A stretch of 64,000 nt of DNA, from the NCBI RefSeq assembly GCF_032229285.1, contig NZ_CP135084.1, positions 1,240,001-1,304,000 of the forward strand, written 5' to 3'. The notes below the pieces were generated by a model. That model was not told where the DNA came from. It searched no databases and saw nothing but the letters and a program-made list of their open reading frames with translations. The translations under genes were made by a program, and so were the position numbers. This DNA comes from Rheinheimera sp. MMS21-TC3 (lineage in GTDB: Bacteria; Pseudomonadota; Gammaproteobacteria; Enterobacterales; Alteromonadaceae). Positions 9,833-15,708 of the stretch are shown here, in pieces. Position 1 is the first letter of the stretch, and each line of letters opens with the position of its first letter.

Positions 9833-10621
9833 ATGAGGGAAGCGGTGATCGCCGAAGTATCGACTCAACTATCAGAGGTAGTTGGCGTCATCGAGCGCCA
9901 TCTCGAACCGACGTTGCTGGCCGTACATTTGTACGGCTCCGCAGTGGATGGCGGCCTGAAGCCACACAGTGATATTGATTTGCTGGTTACGGTGACCGTA
10001 AGGCTTGATGAAACAACGCGGCGAGCTTTGATCAACGACCTTTTGGAAACTTCGGCTTCCCCTGGAGAGAGCGAGATTCTCCGCGCTGTAGAAGTCACCA
10101 TTGTTGTGCACGACGACATCATTCCGTGGCGTTATCCAGCTAAGCGCGAACTGCAATTTGGAGAATGGCAGCGCAATGACATTCTTGCAGGTATCTTCGA
10201 GCCAGCCACGATCGACATTGATCTGGCTATCTTGCTGACAAAAGCAAGAGAACATAGCGTTGCCTTGGTAGGTCCAGCGGCGGAGGAACTCTTTGATCCG
10301 GTTCCTGAACAGGATCTATTTGAGGCGCTAAATGAAACCTTAACGCTATGGAACTCGCCGCCCGACTGGGCTGGCGATGAGCGAAATGTAGTGCTTACGT
10401 TGTCCCGCATTTGGTACAGCGCAGTAACCGGCAAAATCGCGCCGAAGGATGTCGCTGCCGACTGGGCAATGGAGCGCCTGCCGGCCCAGTATCAGCCCGT
10501 CATACTTGAAGCTAGGCAGGCTTATCTTGGACAAGAAGATCGCTTGGCCTCGCGCGCAGATCAGTTGGAAGAATTTGTTCACTACGTGAAAGGCGAGATC
10601 ACCAAGGTAGTCGGCAAATAA
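9833..10621 (+). CDS. aadA1: Aminoglycoside nucleotidyltransferase ANT(3'')-Ia (aadA1)
   Basis: Adenylates streptomycin and spectinomycin, giving resistance. The protein (MREAVIAEVSTQLSE... to ...KVVGK) matches AadA1 as I remember it from Tn21-type integrons. The nucleotidyltransferase motif is LYGSAVDGGLKPHSDIDLLV with the metal-binding Asp pair; 262 aa. The start is ATG 9833, just after the cassette junction; an open frame continues 22 codons further upstream, but those codons lie outside the cassette. Base composition (GC-rich, ordinary class 1 cassette codon use) differs sharply from lysS. First cassette of the array, followed by its typical short attC. Confidence 0.97.
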   Translation: MREAVIAEVSTQLSEVVGVIERHLEPTLLAVHLYGSAVDGGLKPHSDIDLLVTVTVRLDETTRRALINDLLETSASPGESEILRAVEVTIVVHDDIIPWRYPAKRELQFGEWQRNDILAGIFEPATIDIDLAILLTKAREHSVALVGPAAEELFDPVPEQDLFEALNETLTLWNSPPDWAGDERNVVLTLSRIWYSAVTGKIAPKDVAADWAMERLPAQYQPVILEARQAYLGQEDRLASRADQLEEFVHYVKGEITKVVGK

Positions 10622-10622
10622 T

Positions 10623-10680
10623 GTCTAACAATTCGTTCAAGCCGACGCCGCTTCGCGGCGCGGCTTAACTCAAGCGTTAG
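10623..10680 (+). repeat. attC of the aadA1 cassette
   Basis: Short attC running from GTCTAAC to GCGTTAG, with imperfectly complementary arms (TTCAAGCCGACGCCGC against GCGGCGCGGCTTAA) that fold into the usual hairpin. This is the known aadA1 attC pattern. It starts 1 base after the stop codon. Confidence 0.95.
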
Positions 10681-11016
10681 CAGGTGTTCGGGTTTTAACG
10701 GTTTCAGTCAGTAGTTTTATTCCGGCATTGCTCGCGTTTGGTTTTCATAGCGGCAGCGCAAAAAGTTAATGTTCGCCAGTTTGTCGGTCTGCTGCAAACG
10801 GTGGTGGCGGTAGCGTTGTTCTTCGTGGCTTCGCTTAACAGTTTTACAGGTTCCGGTTGGCTCGCCGTATCGCAGTTAACGGGTTTAGTTTTTAATTAAA
10901 AGCAGCTTGCCGTTGTTCGGGTTTGCCAGTGCGGCAAGCCGCGAAAGTCCGGTGTAGGCTGCTAACAAGGCCAGTCAAGCGACGCCAAACAGCGTCGCGC
11001 TTGCTGGCAGCGTTAG
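10681..11016 (+). other. Cassette 2, no clear gene
   Basis: Cassette-sized segment between two attC sites. On the + strand the only extended open frame is 10699-10899, 66 codons without ATG. From a TTG at 10738 it would give a 53-residue hydrophobic peptide containing VGLLQTVVAVALFFVASL, which could be one membrane helix, but there is no good ribosome-binding site. The minus strand has no better candidate. It may be a non-coding cassette, a promoter-bearing cassette or a worn-out small membrane gene. Confidence 0.55.
10960..11016 (+). repeat. attC of cassette 2
   Basis: Runs from the GCTAACA-type left core to GCGTTAG (11010-11016), with arms containing CCAGTCAAGCG(A)CGC and GCGTCGCGCTTGCTGG that pair with each other. 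Different in sequence from the aadA1 attC. Confidence 0.85.
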
Positions 11017-11037
11017 CCGTGGGAGAGAATTGAGATC

Positions 11038-11106
11038 GTGCGCGAATATCTAGAGTCATCGGAGTGCATAGACTGGAAAACACCAGAGGTGTTGGCCAAC
11101 GCTTAA
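11038..11106 (+). pseudogene. 5' remnant of a transglutaminase-like cassette gene
   Basis: Starting at GTG 11038, just after the attC of cassette 2, the reading frame gives 22 residues (V/M)REYLESSECIDWKTPEVLA before NA and a stop at 11104-11106. This resembles the N-terminus of transglutaminase-like cysteine protease proteins often seen in cassettes (YLESS..IDW..PEVLA..A). The rest of the gene, including the Cys-His-Asp core, is missing. Sequence composition changes to GC-rich right after it, so the gene was probably truncated when the adjacent dehydrogenase block arrived. The family match is from memory of the N-terminal motif and is the weak point. Confidence 0.5.
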
Positions 11107-11134
11107 TCCCTCCGTCCCCTTTGTTTTGCGCTGG

Positions 11135-11150
11135 TGGTCCAATGATTGCG
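11135..11150 (+). promoter_or_regulatory. Putative sigma-54 promoter for the alcohol dehydrogenase
   Basis: TGGTCCAATGATTGCG has GG at 11136-11137 and GC at 11148-11149, separated by exactly 10 bases, the spacing required for sigma-54 (consensus TGGCAC-N5-TTGC). It lies about 75 bases upstream of the dehydrogenase ATG. The tail of an NtrC-type activator at the other end of this block makes sigma-54 control plausible. It is a single match, without experimental support. Confidence 0.5.
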
Positions 11151-11222
11151 CTAGACTAGTAATTAACAGACAACATCAAACTGCCTGTTTCAGGCCACGT
11201 TGCACAACCGGAGGAAACCACG

Positions 11223-12311
11223 ATGAAAATAAAAGCGGCCGTCACCCATGCCCAGGGTAAGGATTTCAGCATTGAGGAAGTCCGCCTTAGCGGACCCAAG
11301 TCCAATGAAGTGCTGGTGAAGGTGGTTGCCACGGGGGTCTGCCATACCGACGCGGTTGCCCGGGATCTCGCCATCTCACCCTATCCCATTGTGCTGGGCC
11401 ACGAAGGCTCAGGCATTGTTGAGCAGGTGGGGGAGAATGTCACCAGCTTGGCAGCCGGAGATCACGTCGTGATGTCTTTTGCCCACTGTGGCCAGTGCGA
11501 AAATTGCCTCACTGGCCACCCCACGGTTTGCGCGGCATTTAACGACCTGAACTTTGGCGGCCGCATGGAAGACCAGACCTATCGGTTGCACCAGGGCGAC
11601 ACCGACCTGGGCACTTTCTTCGGACAGTCGTCCTTTGGTACCCACGTGGTGGCCCACGAGCGAAACGTGGTTAAAGTGGACAAGGACGTGGATCTGGCGC
11701 TGCTGGGACCATTGGGGTGTGGCATCCAGACCGGCGCGGGCACCGTACTTAACCGCCTCAAGCCGGAGTTCGGCACTTCCATCGCGATCTACGGCTGCGG
11801 AGCGGTGGGGCTGAGCGCGATCATGGCGGCGAAGATTGCGGGCTGTCAGCAGATCTTTGCCATTGACGTCCACGACAACCGGCTGGAGTTAGCCCGAGAG
11901 CTGGGGGCGACTCATACCCTCAACGGCAAGAACGTGGATGTGGTGGGGGAGATCAGGAAGGCCGCTGATGGCGGGACCCACTACGCGGTGGAAAGCACTG
12001 GTGTGCCGCCGGTGGTGCGGCAGTGCCTGAATGCGCTACGCCCCCTGGGCCAGGCCGCCATCGTCGGGGTGACACCGGAGATGAACATCGACGTCCACAA
12101 TGACCTGATGGCCGAAGGCAAGAGCATGATCGGGGTTATCGAAGGGGATTCAGTACCACGGGTGTTCATCCCCAAACTGGTGGAATTCTACAAGGCCGGC
12201 AAGTTCCCGTTCGACAAGCTGATCAAGTTCTATCCCTTCGACCAGATCAACCAGGCTTTCGAAGACTCCCAGAAGGGGGTTGTGGTCAAGCCGATTCTCA
12301 AACTCGCCTGA
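11223..12311 (+). CDS. Zinc-dependent alcohol dehydrogenase, aryl-alcohol type
   Basis: Medium-chain NAD-dependent dehydrogenase of 362 aa, related to benzyl/aryl-alcohol dehydrogenases (XylB/AreB type). The catalytic zinc ligands are Cys in GVCHTDAV and His in GHEGSGIV. The structural zinc lobe is CGQCENCLTGHPTVC (four Cys), and the Rossmann motif is IYGCGAVGLSAI at about residues 195-206. GGAGG (11211-11215) precedes the ATG by 7 bases. Codon use is strongly GC-rich, unlike the chromosome and unlike most cassettes around it. It lies in a block with a sigma-54-like promoter upstream and the tail of a sigma-54 activator downstream, pointing to transfer from a higher-GC host as one piece. The substrate is not certain. 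Confidence 0.88.
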   Translation: MKIKAAVTHAQGKDFSIEEVRLSGPKSNEVLVKVVATGVCHTDAVARDLAISPYPIVLGHEGSGIVEQVGENVTSLAAGDHVVMSFAHCGQCENCLTGHPTVCAAFNDLNFGGRMEDQTYRLHQGDTDLGTFFGQSSFGTHVVAHERNVVKVDKDVDLALLGPLGCGIQTGAGTVLNRLKPEFGTSIAIYGCGAVGLSAIMAAKIAGCQQIFAIDVHDNRLELARELGATHTLNGKNVDVVGEIRKAADGGTHYAVESTGVPPVVRQCLNALRPLGQAAIVGVTPEMNIDVHNDLMAEGKSMIGVIEGDSVPRVFIPKLVEFYKAGKFPFDKLIKFYPFDQINQAFEDSQKGVVVKPILKLA

Positions 12312-12344
12312 GCGCAATCGCTCAGGACCGGGCCTCGTGCCCGG
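12307..12344 (+). terminator. Twin stem-loops after the alcohol dehydrogenase
   Basis: CCTGAGCG/CGCTCAGG around CAAT (12307-12326, includes the stop codon) is followed by CCGGGC/GCCCGG around CTCGT (12328-12344). There is no T-run, so it may act as a weak or factor-dependent stop shared with the convergent regulator remnant. Confidence 0.45.
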
Positions 12345-12445
12345 ACGCCTTGCCCCTGCGTTTGAGCCGGTAACTGATCTGGGCCCGGCTCATACCAACC
12401 ATGCGCGCCGCCGCCTGTGTAATGACCCAGCCCTTTCTGCACACC
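12322..12445 (-). pseudogene. C-terminal remnant of an NtrC/Fis-type sigma-54 activator
   Basis: The minus strand encodes RKGWVITQAAARMVGMSRAQ followed by ISYRLKR and a stop at 12322-12324. This is the Fis-type helix-turn-helix that ends sigma-54-dependent regulators (AARxxGMxRxQxxYRLKR). Upstream of RKG the frame hits a stop, and nothing of the AAA+ domain is present. It is convergent with the alcohol dehydrogenase. I infer that it is the last piece of the cognate activator, cut at about 12445. Confidence 0.72.
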
Positions 12446-12551
12446 TACGCTGCTAATTGATAGATCATCATCGACGCCCAAGCCTTCGGTGAAGGGCAGG
12501 AACATCACCGGTGTTTTTCAAGATAGTTGGCACTGTTTTTCCGTCTAAGCT

Positions 12552-12749
12552 GCGTCTTTTTCCATCATCGAAACCCCTACATTCGAAGCAGATGCCAGAA
12601 GGATCTGGACTGAGGAGGAACGGAATGCGTTCTTTGCCTAGTTGGCAAATGGTGAGATCTGGTTGTTGGTGATCTACAAGAAGGCCGTCAAGGAGAACAT
12701 ACCCGCGCACATCCTGAAGTCGATTCGTGAGGTATTGGAAAATGAGTAA
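12552..12749 (+). pseudogene. Decayed RelE/HigB-type toxin
   Basis: The frame ending at the TAA at 12747 reads IIETPTFEADARRIWTEEER, then NAFFA, a TAG, and LANGEIWLLVIYKKAVKENI to ENE. The two halves match the N- and C-terminal parts of RelE/HigB-like mRNA-cleaving toxins (IETP.F... and ...WLL.IYKK..KENI), but the central beta strands with the basic RGG/R-YY residues are absent. An internal deletion plus a Trp-to-stop change explains this. No ATG start remains. It overlaps the antitoxin start by 8 bases, the usual toxin-first arrangement. Confidence 0.72.
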
Positions 12750-13029
12750 TGAGACTCTGAGTGCTGAGGAGCTTGGCAACAAGCTGCTACAATCTGTTAA
12801 AGAAATGAAAGCGCGCAACGCTGCGCGCGTCAGTCGTGTGGAGCCAAATGAGGTCGCAGAGGCGCGCGGTAAGACTGGCCTTACACAGCGAGAGTTTGCC
12901 GAGGTACTCCATATTTCTCCGCGCACGTTGCAAGAGTGGGAGCAGGGGCGACGTAAACCTTCCGGGCCAGCAAAGGCGCTTATCGAGATTGCGTTTCGCT
13001 GCGTTGCCGCCCATTACCACTGGCGTTAG
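12742..13029 (+). CDS. Antitoxin-like HTH protein with altered C-terminus
   Basis: XRE-type DNA-binding protein, 95 aa from ATG 12742. The helix-turn-helix is GLTQREFAEVLHISPRTLQE followed by WEQGRRKPSGPAKALI, typical of antitoxins paired with RelE/HigB-like toxins. After KALIEIA the sequence departs from the family and reads FRCVAAHYHWR through what looks like the right arm of an attC. The stop codon TAG is part of the GCGTTAG core. The partner toxin is broken, so the antitoxin is orphaned. It may still bind its own operator. The family is clear, the partner inferred from adjacency. Confidence 0.75.
   Translation: MSNETLSAEELGNKLLQSVKEMKARNAARVSRVEPNEVAEARGKTGLTQREFAEVLHISPRTLQEWEQGRRKPSGPAKALIEIAFRCVAAHYHWR
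12990..13029 (+). repeat. Half attC fused to the antitoxin gene
   Basis: The right arm and core of an attC (CCCATTACCACTGGCGTTAG) are present, but no left-hand core (xYTAAC) is found within 100 bases upstream. The left arm seems to have been replaced by antitoxin coding sequence. Confidence 0.5.
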
Positions 13030-13065
13030 AGCGCACTGACACATTCACTATGATTGGAGCAGTTT

Positions 13066-13353
13066 ATGACCGCATATGCCGTAGCTGTGATACGCGAAAC
13101 CCGGTTTGGTGACGAGATCAGAGAGTATTTGCAGCGCATTGACGAGACGCTGGCGCCTTTCTCTGGCAAGTACCGTGTTCATGGCGGGCCGTATCATCCG
13201 CTAGAAGGCGCCTGGTCGGGCGATCTGGTAGTCATCGAATTCCCCTCCATGGAGCAGGCTCAAGGCTGGTATGAGTCCGATGCCTATAGGGCAATTCGCG
13301 CCCGTTGCGAATCAATAACACAGAGGGCGACGTACTCTTGGTTCAGGGCGTAA
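13066..13353 (+). CDS. DUF1330 family protein
   Basis: Ferredoxin-like-fold small protein of 95 aa (MTAYAVAVIRETRFGDEIRE..). It shows the pattern of DUF1330: a strand and helix, YRVHGGPYHPLEGAWSGDLV, then VIEFPSMEQAQGWYESDAYR. DUF1330 proteins are dimeric and of unknown or minor catalytic role. The start is ATG 13066, with GGAG 7 bases upstream; the TTG at 13054 lies before the ribosome-binding site. It is alone in its cassette, followed by a full attC. Confidence 0.85.
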   Translation: MTAYAVAVIRETRFGDEIREYLQRIDETLAPFSGKYRVHGGPYHPLEGAWSGDLVVIEFPSMEQAQGWYESDAYRAIRARCESITQRATYSWFRA

Positions 13354-13403
13354 CAGAGGGCCACAAGGGCGCAGATATCCTCGGCTGAAAAGGCCGCGGT
13401 GGG

Positions 13404-13472
13404 CTCTAATAATTCGTTCAAGCCGAACTTGCTTCGTTACACCAAAGCAAGTCGGCTTAATTCAGGCGTTAG
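13404..13472 (+). repeat. attC of the DUF1330 cassette
   Basis: Left arm CTAATAATTCGTTCAAGCCG, right arm CGGCTTAATTCAGGCGTTAG, with an inner stem of ACTTGCTT/AAGCAAGT. It resembles the aadA1 attC in its outer parts, although the left core has TAATAA instead of TAACAA. Confidence 0.88.
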
Positions 13473-13531
13473 CCATTACTGGAAATCTATTTTTGTGCGA
13501 TGATCTCGCGTACCCAATGGAGGATGTAATC

Positions 13532-13630
13532 ATGAGCCCAGGTGTAGCAGGTGCAATCGTAGTGGTTTTTATCGTCATCATCGCAGGCGTTTTTTCAGCG
13601 CGTGCCATGAAGAATAAAAAGAAGGAGTGA
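13532..13630 (+). CDS. 32-residue single-helix membrane peptide
   Basis: ATG 13532 to TGA 13628-13630. It encodes MSPGVAGAIVVVFIVIIAGV then FSARAMKNKKKE: one strongly hydrophobic helix followed by a basic tail, implying N-out/C-in insertion in the inner membrane. GGAGG at 13519-13523 precedes the start by 8 bases. It is the first gene of a two-gene cassette, 48 bases before the DUF4177-like gene. I do not recognise a family. The good ribosome-binding site and clear helix support it being real. Confidence 0.62.
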   Translation: MSPGVAGAIVVVFIVIIAGVFSARAMKNKKKE

Positions 13631-13678
13631 AGTCGCCTCAAAATATTACGCTCTAGACTATGAAGAAATGGGAAACGT

Positions 13679-13873
13679 ATGAGCCAGTATGAATACAAGA
13701 CATTGTCGTTGGACTATAGTCACGGACTCTTCCGTCGAAAAGATCCAGATCTGGAAAGCGCTCTAAACCGCGAGGCTGAGGATGGGTGGCGGCTCAGAAA
13801 TATTTTGGTCCCGGCACAAAATTTCGGGGAAACCGAGAAGTTTCTGGTTGTGCTGGAAAGGGTCGTTAGCTAA
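13679..13873 (+). CDS. DUF4177-like small protein
   Basis: Small soluble protein of 64 aa: MSQYEYKTLSLDYSHGLFRR at the start, then LNREAEDGWRLRNILV and FLVVLERVV at the end. The pattern (YEYK..., LN.EA.DGWRL, ...LVVLER) is that of DUF4177, whose function is unknown. GGGAAA lies just before the ATG. It shares its cassette with the upstream membrane peptide and ends in a shortened attC. Confidence 0.7.
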   Translation: MSQYEYKTLSLDYSHGLFRRKDPDLESALNREAEDGWRLRNILVPAQNFGETEKFLVVLERVVS

Positions 13874-13902
13874 TCGTTGGAGCCGCTAAATGCCAAGCCA
13901 TT

Positions 13903-13940
13903 GGCTAACATTGCGCTGCACCTGACCGCTTTAGCGTTAT
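13903..13940 (+). repeat. Shortened attC after the DUF4177-like gene
   Basis: GCTAACATTGCGCTGCACCTGACCGC is a typical left attC arm, but it runs straight into TTTAGCGTTAT. The complementary right arm (expected GCGGCAGGTG-like) is missing. At 38 bases it is shorter than usual and the inner stem cannot form. Confidence 0.6.
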
Positions 13941-13956
13941 ATTTCAAGGAGGATTG

Positions 13957-14694
13957 GTGAAGCATTTAGTTTTAGTTTTTTCTTTTCTGGTCGTTGGTTG
14001 TACTAGTTTAAATAATGCTGGTGAAAGTAGCCAAAATGCTGAAATTTATGTTGGTATCAAAAACGGAAATCTCATTTATCAGGGCAAAATAACTGAGGCT
14101 TCAAATAACGCAATTTTCTCATTACTTAATGATGCTGAATTAAAACCAAGTCGTCTTGTTATAACCAGCAATGGCGGTGAGATAGGTGCGGGGATGGATT
14201 TAGGGCGTTGGGTCAAAGATAACAAGTTGGATGTTGAAGTTAATGGCGTATGTGCATCATCTTGTGCAAACTACGTATTTCCAGCTGCTCATACAAAGTA
14301 CTTAAGAAAAGACTCGGTTTTGGTATGGCATGGGAGCGCTTGGCAATCCGATTGGGATGTTGAAGAAGAATTTGTCGACATGTTTAATACTCACATAACT
14401 TTAATGCGGAAGCAGGAAACTAAATTTTATTCAGATATCGGCATTGATAATCTAGTTACCATCTATGGTCAGACCAAATTTAATTTCTGGGATTATATTC
14501 AGAATTTTTTGGGCAAGGGAGCGGTTGGGTATGACTACTCGTTGGCTGACTTGCAGAAATTTGGACTTACTAATATCATACTCTTAGATGGCGAATGGGA
14601 TTGGAGAAAATATCGGCCTGATAGAGCAAATCTGGTTAAGCGTATCAAGGTTGACGATAATTTTGAGTTTGAGCTCCGTAGATTTGAAATATAA
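13957..14694 (+). CDS. Lipoprotein with ClpP/SppA-like fold
   Basis: Predicted lipoprotein of 245 aa. Start GTG 13957, following AAGGAGG; the signal is MKHLVLVFSFLVVGC with lipobox LVVGC. The body shows a ClpP-crotonase pattern: VITSNGGEIGAGMDLGRWV (oxyanion-type glycine loop) and, about 30 residues later, VNGVCASSCANYVFPAAH, where the second Ser is placed like the serine nucleophile of ClpP/SppA-like proteins, then VWHGSAW. Two Cys flank it and may form a disulfide. Similar cassette-borne periplasmic ClpP-like proteins exist, but their substrates are unknown. The codon use is AT-rich. Catalysis is an inference. Confidence 0.7.
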   Translation: MKHLVLVFSFLVVGCTSLNNAGESSQNAEIYVGIKNGNLIYQGKITEASNNAIFSLLNDAELKPSRLVITSNGGEIGAGMDLGRWVKDNKLDVEVNGVCASSCANYVFPAAHTKYLRKDSVLVWHGSAWQSDWDVEEEFVDMFNTHITLMRKQETKFYSDIGIDNLVTIYGQTKFNFWDYIQNFLGKGAVGYDYSLADLQKFGLTNIILLDGEWDWRKYRPDRANLVKRIKVDDNFEFELRRFEI

Positions 14695-14777
14695 CAAAAA
14701 AATTTTATCGCCAGCAAAAAGCGCTGGCTGCGACGTCAACCCGCTGCGCGGCTTTCCGCGCTAAATTTGGGCGTTAG
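14689..14777 (+). repeat. attC of the ClpP-like lipoprotein cassette
   Basis: ATATAAC left core overlapping the stop codon, right core GCGTTAG at 14771-14777. About 89 bases, with GCGCTGG and CCGCTGCGCGG inner stems. Confidence 0.8.
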
Positions 14778-14801
14778 CATTCTCCTATTAAGAGGATCGT
14801 G

Positions 14802-15602
14802 ATGAACACTAAACCTCAAATATTATTTTTGTCTCATGGCGGCGGGCCGATGCCACTTCTAGGTGATGTTGGGCATAAAGAAATGATTGATTGCTTGCAA
14901 AAAATCTCATCTATTTTGCGTAAGCCATCAGCCATTTTAGTGGTAAGTGCGCACTGGGAAGAAAAAATCCCAACCATTACTTCGGGCGCCAACCCTTCCC
15001 TTATTTACGATTACTATGGATTTCCAGAAAAGTCTTATAGTATTACCTATCCTTGTCAGGGAGAGCCATCACTGGCGGAGCAGACCTATAAGCGGCTGGA
15101 GCATTCAGGTATTTCCGCAAAACTTGATGAGCAGCGCGGTTTTGACCACGGTCTATTTATTCCTCTGAAAATCATGTACCCGGAGGCAGATATTCCGTGC
15201 ATTCAGCTCTCTCTTGTCGATAATCTCAGTCCAGCAGCTCATATCGGGATAGGGCGAGCAATCCAAGACTTGGAGTATGAAAATTTACTTATAATTGGTT
15301 CTGGTTTCTCCTTTCATAATATGAAAGCATTTTTTTCATCTGAAACCAGTGAATCAAAAACTTTAAATGAATCTTTTGAAGCGTGGTTGCTAGAGACTTG
15401 CACTAACAGTAGTATTACTGAAGAAGAAAGAGAACAAAGATTTATCCAATGGGAAAAAGCCCCCGGTGCTCGTTACTGTCACCCAAGAGAAGAGCATTTA
15501 TTGCCGTTGCACGTTTGCTATGGAATAGCTAATAGTGTTTGCACTAAGTCGTTTGAGCTAAAGATTCTAAATAAAAAATCGAGCATGTACATCTGGTCAT
15601 AA
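14802..15602 (+). CDS. LigB/DODA-type extradiol dioxygenase (YgiD-like)
   Basis: Metal-dependent class III extradiol dioxygenase of 266 aa. Motifs: LFLSHGGGPMPLL (metal His), VVSAHWEEK, RGFDHGLFIPLKIMYP (catalytic His), IIGSGFSFHNM and a C-terminal HPREEHLLPLHV. This is the DODA/YgiD pattern, which opens catechol rings such as DOPA. Here the family Asn after SHG-x-P is replaced by GGPMPL, so the substrate may differ. Start ATG 14802 with AGAGGA 5 bases upstream. It is a single-gene cassette and AT-rich. Such an enzyme next to an aryl-alcohol dehydrogenase cassette could hint at aromatic metabolism, but the two have separate origins. Confidence 0.85.
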   Translation: MNTKPQILFLSHGGGPMPLLGDVGHKEMIDCLQKISSILRKPSAILVVSAHWEEKIPTITSGANPSLIYDYYGFPEKSYSITYPCQGEPSLAEQTYKRLEHSGISAKLDEQRGFDHGLFIPLKIMYPEADIPCIQLSLVDNLSPAAHIGIGRAIQDLEYENLLIIGSGFSFHNMKAFFSSETSESKTLNESFEAWLLETCTNSSITEEEREQRFIQWEKAPGARYCHPREEHLLPLHVCYGIANSVCTKSFELKILNKKSSMYIWS

Positions 15603-15605
15603 AAT

Positions 15606-15663
15606 GCTAACAAACGCGTCAATTAGGACGCTCGCAAGCTCTCGCCTATTACCCAGGCGTTAG
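15606..15663 (+). repeat. attC of the dioxygenase cassette
   Basis: GCTAACAAACGCGTCAATTA on the left; GCCTATTACCCAGGCGTTAG on the right; 58 bases, stem built on CGCGTCAATTAGGACGC. Confidence 0.85.
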
Positions 15664-15708
15664 CCGTACCACAAGTTTCGCAGTCAAGTTGTATAAAGGA
15701 TTAAAGTA

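Noticed and set aside
11409..11873. 154-codon minus-strand ORF within the alcohol dehydrogenase
   Set aside because: It is the shadow of a GC-rich gene with clear zinc and Rossmann motifs; the minus frame shows no protein family.
12230..12926. Two minus-strand ORFs (12230-12508 and 12468-12926)
   Set aside because: The first covers the Fis-type remnant in another frame and the second runs opposite to the toxin and antitoxin genes; neither has a ribosome-binding site or recognisable family.
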